A stretch of DNA of 6,748 nt, from positions 1-6,748 of the forward strand of contig DNTA01000121.1 in the NCBI GenBank assembly GCA_003500135.1, in the 5' to 3' direction. The stretch comes from Cytophagales bacterium. GTDB taxonomy: Bacteria; Bacteroidota; Bacteroidia; Cytophagales; Cyclobacteriaceae. The notes beneath the pieces were generated by a model. The model was given only the letters and a program-made list of their open reading frames with translations, searched no databases and had not been told where the DNA came from. The position numbers and the translations under genes were made by a program. Within the stretch, counting starts at the first letter, position 1, and each line of letters opens with the position of its first letter. Positions 1-5,431 of the stretch are shown here, piece after piece.

Positions 1-27
1 TCTGAGGATGGTCTAATTATGAGGTAA
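1..27 (+). CDS. Possible 3' end of an upstream gene
   Basis: The first 27 bases read as eight codons ending in TAA (SEDGLIMR, stop at 25-27). Nothing in eight residues identifies a product. The reason to list it is positional: the two other repeat copies each begin right after the stop codon of a gene, and copy 1 appears to begin at this TAA. The other forward frames here also meet stops early, so this is an inference from the pattern, not a recognised gene. Confidence 0.25.
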   Translation, partial: SEDGLIMR

Positions 28-361
28 CAAACGCTATGAGTGAATGGGGATTCATCTGTCAGGAAAATTTAGTGTGGATCGGAAAGTCCGGAGTTACTAT
101 GGGGAGCACACTAAATATTTCGGGTGGTTCAGCCAACCAATCCATGAAACCATGGTTGCCCCTTTGGTCGGATCTCATAGGTCTTTTCATGGTAACGCTT
201 TAAGTAGCAAACCCCATGAACATCCAGACCACCTCTTTTTAAAACCGCATTATTTCTACCCGGGCCTTTACAAAAAGTGATTATCTTAGCAGGGTCTTCC
301 TGGTATACAGCATTATTGGGGGTATATCGGGAAGGGGTGGTGATATATTGTAGCTGCATAC
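27..361 (+). repeat. Long direct repeat, copy 1 (structured, non-coding)
   Basis: First of three copies of a roughly 335-bp repeat. It fills the gap between the stop at 25-27 and the gene starting at 381. From 86 to 353 it aligns without gaps to 3331-3598. By hand count, 128-352 is about 88% identical, 128-175 and 330-353 are fully identical, and 86-127 is more divergent (about 64%). Left of about 84 the match to copies 2 and 3 is weak and the edge is approximate. Stems visible on the + strand: 86-92 with 119-125; 165-169 with 227-231; 186-192 with 214-220; 296-308 with 322-334. It also holds the 10-bp palindrome AACCATGGTT at 148-157. I do not recognise it as a named RNA, MITE or IS end. There are no transposase genes nearby. 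Confidence 0.85.
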
Positions 362-380
362 AAACAGAGACACTGCAACT

Positions 381-635
381 ATGGAAACGAATGAAATTTT
401 AAGAGAGCAGATTTTTGAGATTATAAAAAATCAACTTAGGGATAACGACCCACCTGAGACTAAAATCACATACGACAGATTGATTCTAAACGGATTTAAT
501 GATTTCCAAACCAGACAAATGATCGGACAATGTTTAGCTGTTGAGTTGTTTGATGTCATGAAAAATGGGAAACCGTATAACAATGAGCGGTATATTAAGA
601 ATTTATTAGCTTTACCCAAAGAACCATTTGAATAA
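381..635 (+). CDS. Small conserved hypothetical protein, helical (84 aa)
   Basis: First gene of block 1, starting 20 bases after the repeat. The ATG at 381 has no Shine-Dalgarno sequence, as is usual in Bacteroidota. The protein is acidic to neutral and probably all helical, with a run beginning PPETKITYDRL and ending FDVMKNGKPYNNERY. Small bacterial proteins with the pattern PPE-x-Leu-rich helix, Gly, helix, E(I/L)(F/Y)DV(M/L)K, PF/PYNEERY are familiar to me, and I associate the pattern loosely with the DUF1841 group, but that name is uncertain and I cannot give a function. No signal peptide or membrane segment is seen, so it is probably cytoplasmic. It is followed after 5 bases by the next gene, so the two are likely co-transcribed and translationally coupled. 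Confidence 0.8.
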   Translation: METNEILREQIFEIIKNQLRDNDPPETKITYDRLILNGFNDFQTRQMIGQCLAVELFDVMKNGKPYNNERYIKNLLALPKEPFE

Positions 636-640
636 ATTAA

Positions 641-1015
641 ATGAAAAATACTCCCAAAAGAGAAATACGACTTAATTCTGCCAAAAACTGGATAAAAACA
701 TATACAGGTAACAATCTTGTTAAAGGGTATTCAAAAAAGTATTCTGTTGACAAATTGTGTGCGGTTAAAGAACTAAGGATGATTGGAGTTGACATTTCAG
801 AAGAATATGAAAAACAGTTGATTAATTCAATGGAAGCTTTAAGACAACAAAGACTTTCATTTAAGAAAAAGCGCGAGGATAAATCAAACTACCTGTACGG
901 ATTTGATAGGGATGAAAATTTCGCTATGATTATAGGTTATACAAGTGGTGGATTTCCATATGGACTGTCTTATGAAGAAACGGAACAAATAATTAATGAA
1001 ACGGAATATGAGTAA
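641..1015 (+). CDS. Conserved hypothetical protein (124 aa)
   Basis: Second gene of a three-gene cluster, 5 bases after the first stop and 2 bases before the third start. The N-terminal half carries a compact motif region (residues about 11-55): RLNSAKNWIKTYTG, then VKGYSKKYSVDKLCAVKEL and GVDISEEY. The middle (about 65-82) is a basic helix rich in Lys and Arg. The C-terminal part contains FAMIIGYTSGGFPYGLSYEE. I recall similar bacterial proteins in which the GYTSGGFPYG stretch is preserved, but no family name or activity. It is probably cytoplasmic. The conserved look of both ends and the tight spacing argue for a real gene working with its neighbours. The function is unknown. Confidence 0.8.
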   Translation: MKNTPKREIRLNSAKNWIKTYTGNNLVKGYSKKYSVDKLCAVKELRMIGVDISEEYEKQLINSMEALRQQRLSFKKKREDKSNYLYGFDRDENFAMIIGYTSGGFPYGLSYEETEQIINETEYE

Positions 1016-1017
1016 TT

Positions 1018-1395
1018 ATGCCAGCAGGACAAGCACATAATACTTGGTTTCCAGAATTAAAGGACATTCTTAAAGAAAGATGGAATTCTAAACTGACAAT
1101 TGAGCAACATTTTGATATTGTTAATGATTTGAACAATAAGTTAACTCAAATTCGAAAAGACTTGAATATTCAACCGCCAATGATGTGGTGTCCAAATTGT
1201 CAAAAACGACATCGCTCAAAATTTACTGATATTTCAATCACAGCCATGTATTATGCACTTAAAAGGTTTGAAGTGTGTGGAAACGATGAATTCAACAAGT
1301 TATTAAGCGAATGGAAAAAATACTCAAAATCAGAGAATATAGATATTTACGGAAAATCAAAAACTGATAAAAGTATTACAAAAAACAATGATTAA
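1018..1395 (+). CDS. Hypothetical protein with CxxC...H zinc-knuckle-like motif (125 aa)
   Basis: Last gene of the cluster. It starts at ATG 1018, 2 bases after the previous TAA, so translation is probably coupled. The N-terminus MPAGQAHNTWFPEL is followed by a helical segment, then MMWCPNCQKRHRS at residues about 56-67. C58, C61 and H65 could form half of a zinc site. C87 (EVCGND) is a possible further ligand, but this is not proven. A helical segment with DISITAMYYALKRF follows, and the Lys-rich tail after about residue 108 looks disordered. The short basic CPNCQKRHR element suggests nucleic-acid or protein binding; this is inference only. I recall homologous hypothetical proteins with the same MPAG...WFPEL start and WCPxC motif, but no assigned function. 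Confidence 0.8.
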   Translation: MPAGQAHNTWFPELKDILKERWNSKLTIEQHFDIVNDLNNKLTQIRKDLNIQPPMMWCPNCQKRHRSKFTDISITAMYYALKRFEVCGNDEFNKLLSEWKKYSKSENIDIYGKSKTDKSITKNND

Positions 1396-1404
1396 AATAA
1401 AGTA

Positions 1405-1545
1405 CGACGGCACAACACATGGTATAGTGCATGCGCGTTTCAGAGGTTTTCGAGCGTTTGTGGCTCGTAAAAAAAGGTCGGTGTAAACTGATGGGAAATC
1501 GCTTCGTAATCCCGCACGACACCATACCATCAACCGCCAGGCATC
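1405..1545. repeat. Large imperfect palindrome, attC-like, between convergent genes
   Basis: The outer stem pairs GGTATAGTG (1421-1429) with CACCATACC (1520-1528), one mismatch. It continues as TGCG (1432-1435) with CGCA (1513-1516). Farther out, GGC (1409-1411) pairs with GCC (1536-1538) across unequal spacers of 9 and 7 bases. Inside is a smaller hairpin, CGAGC (1451-1455) with GCTCG (1463-1467). A long imperfect stem with unequal spacers near its ends is the general form of integron attC sites, but the R-box (GTTRRRY) is poor here: the right end reads CAACCGCC. It separates a rightward gene from a leftward one, so a terminator role is also possible. Confidence 0.45.
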
Positions 1546-1552
1546 AGTTTTC

Positions 1553-2116
1553 CTAAATCAACGAATGGAGGTAATTAGCAGAATCCGCAAGTCCTCTTTT
1601 CCTAAAAATCTCCAGAACTTGATACTGATCCAAATCAGGATTTCTTCTATTTAAAACTAACCGTCTAAACGCTACCACGGCTTGATCCGGATTTAAATCA
1701 ATGGTATCTGTGATAAAATCGTCTGCATCTTTGGCTGCCAAACCAAACCTGGACAAATAATCATTTGGAAAGTCTTTTAAATTATTCGTTACAATTATGT
1801 TAGCATTCGTCTTTATTGCCGCTGCTAAAACATGATTATCCTTTTCATCGGGTAGTTCCAGCCCACCAATAAGCGGTTCATAATTTTCAACAAGCGCATC
1901 AGGAAATGCCAAATTTGCTATATTTGTCCGTTTTGATATTTCTTCTTCAGACAAGCCTTTTTTACGCATTACATCTGCCCACTCGTCAAAAATGTGTTTA
2001 CTCCATTTGGGCGTAAATAGGTCAAATCTTGCGAACCAAAACAATAAATCACGAACATCTATTGGATAAATGACATTCGTGTCAAGAACACAAGTAAACC
2101 GAACACTATGAATCAT
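1553..2116 (-). CDS. PIN-domain toxin (VapC-like ribonuclease)
   Basis: 187 aa PIN-domain protein, presumably an RNA endonuclease toxin. The N-terminus has the family signature VLDTNVIYP with the first metal-binding acid D12. The next acids are E45 (FDEWADV) and D90/D93 in LPDEKDNHVLAAA. The C-terminal PIN motif is VTNNLKDFP (N111, D115). All positions expected for a Mg2+-dependent active site appear present, so it looks intact. The roughly 50-residue extension after the PIN core is usual for this longer subgroup. The start codon (ATG read at 2116-2114) lies inside the end of the antitoxin gene, an 11-base overlap that implies translational coupling. The pair runs opposite to all other genes in the window, as is common for toxin-antitoxin modules in cassette arrays. 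It is cytoplasmic. Confidence 0.88.
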   Translation of the reverse strand: MIHSVRFTCVLDTNVIYPIDVRDLLFWFARFDLFTPKWSKHIFDEWADVMRKKGLSEEEISKRTNIANLAFPDALVENYEPLIGGLELPDEKDNHVLAAAIKTNANIIVTNNLKDFPNDYLSRFGLAAKDADDFITDTIDLNPDQAVVAFRRLVLNRRNPDLDQYQVLEIFRKRGLADSANYLHSLI

Positions 2117-2561
2117 ATAGTCCTAGCTCTTCATCGGAACGCATCATTTCCTCAATCAATCGCTCTTGATTGGCCTTCATTTTCTTTTTGTATTCGATAA
2201 CATCTTCATACATCACCCTTCTATGCTTGCCTACTTTGGTGAAGTTAATTTCACCACTTTCTAATAATTTAACCAAATGCGGACGTGAGCAACCTATTAA
2301 CTCTGCTGCTGCTTGCGTGGTCATTTCAGTAGCTATTGGAACAATAGAAATTGGCTTTCCTTGACTTGTAGCTTTAAGAATTTTGGCAAGTAATTTCAAT
2401 GCACTTAATGGAATCTTGATGCGGTCATTTGTTTCCTCTATCTCTATTTCCGGATTTGAAGACCGAAGCTCACTTAATGTAGCAGCTAAAGCATCATAAG
2501 ATTTCAAAGCAGCCTCTTGTTCATCCTTGCTGGGTTTTCTGATATGTTCAAATGTTTCCAT
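2106..2561 (-). CDS. HTH (excisionase-type) antitoxin partner of the PIN toxin
   Basis: 151 aa from the chosen start. Residues about 80-130 form a MerR/excisionase-type winged helix: TTQAAAELIGCSRPHLVKLLE, then a wing KVGKHRRVMYEDVIEYKKK. The N-terminal about 70 residues (KDEQEAALKSYDALAATL..., IPLSALKLLAKIL) and the acidic tail (EEMMRSDEELGLYDS) match what I know of antitoxins paired with long PIN proteins; the tail probably contacts the toxin. The frame is open up to 2624, but the extra 21 residues (MEFELCFVYFVYS...) are unlike the family and overlap the likely operator, so the ATG at 2561 (METFEH) is preferred. It is expected to bind and neutralise the toxin and to repress its own promoter. 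Confidence 0.85.
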   Translation of the reverse strand: METFEHIRKPSKDEQEAALKSYDALAATLSELRSSNPEIEIEETNDRIKIPLSALKLLAKILKATSQGKPISIVPIATEMTTQAAAELIGCSRPHLVKLLESGEINFTKVGKHRRVMYEDVIEYKKKMKANQERLIEEMMRSDEELGLYDS

Positions 2562-2587
2562 GACGGTTTTGTTAAAACACCTAATTG

Positions 2588-2605
2588 AATAAACGAAATA
2601 AACGA
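2588..2605 (-). promoter_or_regulatory. Tandem 9-bp direct repeat upstream of the antitoxin gene
   Basis: Two perfect tandem copies of AATAAACGA (+ strand) occupy 2588-2596 and 2597-2605, 27-44 bases upstream of the antitoxin start at 2561. Position and form suit an operator for autoregulation by the HTH antitoxin. No clear TAnnTTTG promoter element was found here. The operator role is inference. Confidence 0.4.
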
Positions 2606-2642
2606 AACACAGTTCAAATTCCAAGAACTTATTAAAAAGATG

Positions 2643-2712
2643 CTAACAAGCGCTATCATCGCATATGTTTACTGAGCTACCTGCCGGCAGGCAGGTTTGC
2701 AAAGGCTTGTGG
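2643..2712. repeat. Palindromic intergenic element with CCTGCCGGCAGG core
   Basis: The core CCTGCCGGCAGG (2680-2691) is a perfect palindrome. Alternatively ACCTGCC (2679-2685) pairs with GGCAGGT (2690-2696). Outer arms ACAAGC (2646-2651) and GCTTGT (2705-2710) are complementary, giving a possible larger imperfect palindrome. I recall this GC-rich core as a dispersed intergenic repeat in Bacteroidota. Whether the whole is a degenerate attC-like site is uncertain. It lies between the divergent antitoxin and DUF4279 genes. Confidence 0.5.
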
Positions 2713-2737
2713 TGTAAGATACTTTTATAGATATTTG
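2707..2737 (+). promoter_or_regulatory. Candidate Bacteroidota promoter for the DUF4279 gene
   Basis: TTG at 2707-2709 and GATATTTG at 2730-2737 are separated by 20 bases. This matches the -33 TTG / -7 TAnnTTTG pattern with one mismatch (G for the first T). Transcription would begin about 65 bases before the ATG at 2810. Confidence 0.35.
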
Positions 2738-2809
2738 AAAAGCCCACTTACGGATGATTGTTGGTGCACATTGGGTAAGAAAAAAAAGACAACGTTCCTT
2801 TTCAAAACA

Positions 2810-3259
2810 ATGACAGATATTGATATACATAGAGTTACTTTAAAATTCTTTGACTTTAATTTCTCACCTGAGGAATTGACAAGCAAGCTTGATCTTGAAC
2901 CGACAGAGACAGCAATAAAAGGACAAGAATTCTTTGTTGGACCAAAACACAAACAAATCAGGAAAATTTGGCCCTGGAATTTTTGGGCTTATCAGGTAGA
3001 AATCGTTAAAAGGAGACATTGGATAGGTGATCAGATTGACGATTTTATTGACAACATTATAAAGCCAAAGCAAGAGAAAATTAAGACAATCACCGCTACA
3101 TGTAAAGCGGAATTTTCAATTGTCCAGTACATCTATGAAGGTTGTAATCCAGGGCTACAATTTAATAAAGAAAGACTTAAGGTAATTGCGGACATCGGTG
3201 CAGAGATAGATGCTGACATTTATGTACTTGGAAACGAAAAAGAAATTAACAAAAAATAA
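2810..3259 (+). CDS. DUF4279 family protein
   Basis: 149 aa from the chosen ATG. Visible family features: an N-terminal beta strand HRVTLKFF; SPEELTSKLDLEPTETAIKGQ (residues about 18-38); a central WPWNFWAYQVEI; the helix WIGDQIDDFIDNIIKP; and a C-terminal GLQFNKERLKVIADIGAEIDADIY. This order matches DUF4279 as I know it: small cytoplasmic proteins of unknown function frequent in accessory and cassette regions. The frame is open back to 2735, but the extra 25 residues (MKSPLTDDCWC...) do not look like the family and overlap the promoter candidate, so ATG 2810 is used. It stands alone, transcribed rightward, and ends directly against repeat copy 2. Confidence 0.85.
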   Translation: MTDIDIHRVTLKFFDFNFSPEELTSKLDLEPTETAIKGQEFFVGPKHKQIRKIWPWNFWAYQVEIVKRRHWIGDQIDDFIDNIIKPKQEKIKTITATCKAEFSIVQYIYEGCNPGLQFNKERLKVIADIGAEIDADIYVLGNEKEINKK

Positions 3260-3262
3260 AAG

Positions 3263-3606
3263 ACGCCCTACAAAAACTAAGCATTCCTGTGGCCGATAGG
3301 CCGAATCCCGAATGGCCTCGCAATTGATAAACCCGGAGTTCATATAAATAAAGCGCTAAATAATCCGGGTGTTTCAGCCAACCAATCCATGAAACCATGG
3401 TTGCCCCTTTGGTCGGATCTTATAGGTATTTTCATGGTAACGCATTATGCAGCAAATCCCATGAACCATTAGACCGCTTCTTTTTAAAACCGCATAATTT
3501 CTATCTGAGCCTTTACATAAAGTGATTATCTTAGCAGGGACTTCCTGATATTCACCCATATAGCGGTTATATCAGGAAGGGGTGGTGATATATTGTAGTT
3601 ATGGGC
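3263..3606 (+). repeat. Long direct repeat, copy 2 (most complete copy)
   Basis: It starts within a few bases of the DUF4279 stop (TAA 3257-3259) and ends about 22 bases before the WYL gene start at 3628. It aligns gap-free to copy 1 over 3331-3598 and to copy 3 over 3299-3357. Stems: ACCCGGA (3331-3337) with TCCGGGT (3364-3370), perfect; TGGTC (3410-3414) with GACCG (3472-3476); TTCATGG (3431-3437) with CCATGAA (3459-3465); CTTCCTGATAT (3541-3551) with ATATCAGGAAG (3569-3579), perfect. The extreme ends also pair: GCCCTACAA (3265-3273) with TTGTA (3593-3597) and GGGC (3603-3606), with a 5-base bulge on the right arm. Another local stem is AGGCC/GGCCT around 3298-3318. There is no supported protein-coding gene in this stretch. 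Confidence 0.85.
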
Positions 3607-3627
3607 AAGCCAAGACTAGATAATTAA

Positions 3628-4341
3628 ATGGCATATTCAGATAACATATCAAGATTATCCCGATTAACCGCAATATTGCTCAAACTGCAAACCAATACTT
3701 CTGTCTCGGTGGAGAGGTTGTCAGAATACTTTGAGGTAAGCAAAAGAACCATTTATCGAGATTTGGCTTCATTGGAACAAGCAGGAGTACCGATTATTCA
3801 TATTGAGGGGAAAGGCTATGGCCTAATGGAAGGGTATAGATTGCCTCCGATTATGTTTACAGAAGAAGAAGCCAATGCTTTAATTTTTGGAGAAAAACTG
3901 ATTGCAAAAACCAAAGACGAATCACTTATCAAGGAATTTAATAAAGCGACTGACAAAATTAAATCTGTACTGCGAAATAGTGAAAAAGAAAAAGTCGATT
4001 TTCTTTCGAAAAGAACAATTATTGGAAAAAATTGGCACAATGAAAGAACTAGCAGTTTTCTTTCTGACATTCAAAAAGCACTTACCAACTATCAGGTCGT
4101 TGAAATCGAATATAGAAAAGAAGGGGCGGATGATAATAGCAAAAGAAAAGTAGAACCATTTGCCATTTATCACAACACTTCAGAAAATTGGGTTTTAATC
4201 GCTTGGTGCAGATTAAGAAAAGAATTTAGGAGTTTTAGAATTGACAGGATTCAAAAAATGACCTATCCATTGGAAAAGTTTGTCCCACACAAAATGACAT
4301 TAGATGAGTATGTTGAAATTCAAAGAAAAAAGCATTTCTAA
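3628..4341 (+). CDS. YafY-type transcriptional regulator (HTH + WYL domain)
   Basis: 237 aa. Residues about 8-60 form a DeoR/HTH_11-type helix-turn-helix with SRLTAILLKLQ, VERLSEYFEVSKRTIYRDLASL and AGVPIIHIEGKGYGL. The linker begins EGYRLPPIMFTEEEANAL, a hallmark of YafY proteins. The WYL domain spans about 147-212; the name-giving motif reads W-V-L (188-190), followed by RSFRIDRI (201-208) as in the family. WYL domains are thought to bind ligands, including nucleic-acid ligands, and control DNA binding. There is no C-terminal WCX extension, and the length is normal for the short Bacteroidota type. Start ATG 3628 directly follows a TAA and is the natural N-terminus. It is first in a likely operon with the SRPBCC and DUF6157 genes, so it may regulate its own operon. 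Confidence 0.92.
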   Translation: MAYSDNISRLSRLTAILLKLQTNTSVSVERLSEYFEVSKRTIYRDLASLEQAGVPIIHIEGKGYGLMEGYRLPPIMFTEEEANALIFGEKLIAKTKDESLIKEFNKATDKIKSVLRNSEKEKVDFLSKRTIIGKNWHNERTSSFLSDIQKALTNYQVVEIEYRKEGADDNSKRKVEPFAIYHNTSENWVLIAWCRLRKEFRSFRIDRIQKMTYPLEKFVPHKMTLDEYVEIQRKKHF

Positions 4342-4399
4342 GAACCAGTGACAAAGGGATGACACAACCTTGGTTTACTTTGGTGAAAACAATATTAAA

Positions 4400-4849
4400 A
4401 TGAAGGATTTTTACACAGAAATTTACATTAATGCCCCAACTGAAATAGTTTGGAGAGCATTTGTTGAGCCAAACCAGTTTTTTATGGCATTTTATCAGGC
4501 AGATATCCGGTCTACTTTCAAAATTGGTGAACGGATAGAATACTCAGGTATCTATCAAGGACAAGAAACCGTGCATATTTATGGGGAAATTTTGGAATAT
4601 GAAATAGGCAAGCTACTTTCATATACCGACCACCCAGGACCAATGTACAACGAGAACCATGCAGAACTAAAATCAAGGGTTAAGGTCACTTTTGAACCGT
4701 TGGGGCAATCTACACGTCTTACATTAACAAATGACCAGTTTGCAGAAAATAACCCCATGCGCGATGAATCTAAACAATGGTGGCTAATTCTAAGCAATCT
4801 AAAAACTTGGATAGAAACAGGAAGTTTAATGAATCAACCAAATCAATAG
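4400..4849 (+). CDS. SRPBCC / AHSA1-like domain protein
   Basis: 149 aa. It opens with MKDFYTEIYINAPTEIVWRAF, the first strand and helix of a START-like (SRPBCC) fold. Further strands follow with FKIGERIEYSG, YGEILEYEIGKLLSYTDHPG and VKVTFEPLGQSTRLTLTNDQF, and the C-terminal helix WWLILSNLKTWIETG (about 126-140) closes the hydrophobic cavity. The family binds small hydrophobic ligands or acts as Hsp90-activator-like proteins; the ligand here is unknown. A TTG at 4370 could extend the frame by 10 residues (MVYFGENNIK), but the ATG at 4400 gives the family N-terminus and is preferred. It lies 58 bases after the WYL gene and 2 bases before the DUF6157 start. YafY regulators are often next to SRPBCC genes, which supports a shared regulon. 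Confidence 0.88.
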   Translation: MKDFYTEIYINAPTEIVWRAFVEPNQFFMAFYQADIRSTFKIGERIEYSGIYQGQETVHIYGEILEYEIGKLLSYTDHPGPMYNENHAELKSRVKVTFEPLGQSTRLTLTNDQFAENNPMRDESKQWWLILSNLKTWIETGSLMNQPNQ

Positions 4850-4851
4850 AT

Positions 4852-5232
4852 ATGAAGCATACAACAAATTATTTTAACACATTCATAGAAATAGCGGAAG
4901 ATTGTAAAGCGGATAAAGGTGAAATGCCACCATTAAAAGGAGACAAGAAATCAGTGGCGAATTTACAATTCGATATGCTTTACGAAAATCCGTACAAATA
5001 CACTTCAGATGATGTTTTGTTCGGAGCTTTTGCAATCAGAAAAGAATTTGATAAAAGAGAAATAGATGAACAAAGAGAACATTATTTCTCCAAAGGGCAA
5101 CCTTGCTTTCGAGCTTCTCCACTAACCAAAATATATGGATGGGGAATACATAGCAACGAAGAAGGTAAAATTGCAATGTACGGAGTAGAAACTGAAGAAT
5201 ATCAAAAGTATCTATCAGAGACGATTCAATAA
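4852..5232 (+). CDS. DUF6157 family protein with C-terminal frameshift
   Basis: 126 aa from ATG 4852, which follows the previous TAG by 2 bases. Family features are clear: HTTNYFNTFIEIAEDC (3-18), GEMPPLKGDKKSVANLQFDML, NPYKYTSDDVLF (46-57), FSKGQPCFRASPLTKIYGWGIHS split over 79-101, and YGVETEEYQKYL. The frame stops at TAA 5230-5232 after LSETIQ. From 5223 the +2 frame reads DSIKKVKAMRNKRK and stops at 5265-5267; this is the C-terminus I expect for the family. AGAG at 5217-5220 in place of AG would restore YLSDDSIKKVKAMRNKRK. So a 2-base duplication has removed about 14 residues. It may be a true mutation, a sequencing or assembly error, or (less likely) programmed. The function of DUF6157 is unknown. 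Confidence 0.88.
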   Translation: MKHTTNYFNTFIEIAEDCKADKGEMPPLKGDKKSVANLQFDMLYENPYKYTSDDVLFGAFAIRKEFDKREIDEQREHYFSKGQPCFRASPLTKIYGWGIHSNEEGKIAMYGVETEEYQKYLSETIQ

Positions 5233-5272
5233 AGAAGGTAAAAGCAATGCGAAATAAACGAAAATAATAAAG

Positions 5273-5410
5273 CCAGCCCATAACTGCACCTATAAAACAA
5301 GGCAAGATGACGTGGTTTGCGGGCTGAGGTGCGCCGCCCCAGCTCCATTGCAATTTGATAGTGAAACAGTACGCAATTTGCCTCGTTTCATAGCTGCAAA
5401 CCGTTGGTGT
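5273..5410. repeat. Large imperfect palindrome, attC-like
   Basis: The main stem pairs 5286-5305 with 5378-5397, 17 of 20 positions complementary (arms begin GCACCTAT and end ATAGCTGC). Outside it, CCATAAC (5278-5284) faces GTTGGTG (5403-5409), resembling attC R'' and R' boxes. The spacers to the main stem are 1 base on the left and 5 on the right, an asymmetry typical of attC. A GC-rich inner hairpin (about 5320-5346, GGGCTGAGG with CCCCAGCTCC) fills the middle. It begins 5 bases after the stop of the restored DUF6157 frame, where a cassette recombination site would sit. I recall closely similar sequences between accessory genes in Bacteroidota. No integrase is visible, so mobility is inferred only. 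Confidence 0.55.
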
Positions 5411-5431
5411 TAATTTTTGAGAAACAATCAT

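Noticed and set aside
81..92. GGAAAGTCCGG resembles the RNase P RNA signature GAGGAAAGTCCGGGC
   Set aside because: Copy 2 lacks the GGAAAGTCC part, no ACAGAA...CCGGCTTAT-type partner is present downstream, and the length and layout do not fit.
44..280. Forward open frame inside repeat copy 1
   Set aside because: Not maintained in copy 2, and it lies across the structured repeat with no protein features.
129..359. Antisense reading frame in repeat copy 1, also open in copy 2 (3374-3559), ending at the same TGA with shared protein sequence
   Set aside because: Over 128-297 I count 18 nucleotide differences between the copies, causing 13 amino-acid changes. That is what neutral drift gives, not protein constraint. 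The frame's N-terminal side diverges, and the pairing evidence points to the opposite strand. More copies could reverse this judgement.
2562..2624. N-terminal extension of the antitoxin (MEFELCFVYFVYS...)
   Set aside because: Unlike the family, hydrophobic low-complexity residues overlapping the tandem 9-bp repeat; ATG 2561 gives the expected N-terminus.
2735..2809. N-terminal extension of the DUF4279 protein
   Set aside because: The extra residues do not resemble the family and overlap the promoter candidate; ATG 2810 fits the first conserved strand.
3601..3627. Mini reading frame MGKPRLDN ending in TAA directly before ATG 3628
   Set aside because: Eight codons, no counterpart after copy 1, and no SD sequence; a leader peptide cannot be supported.
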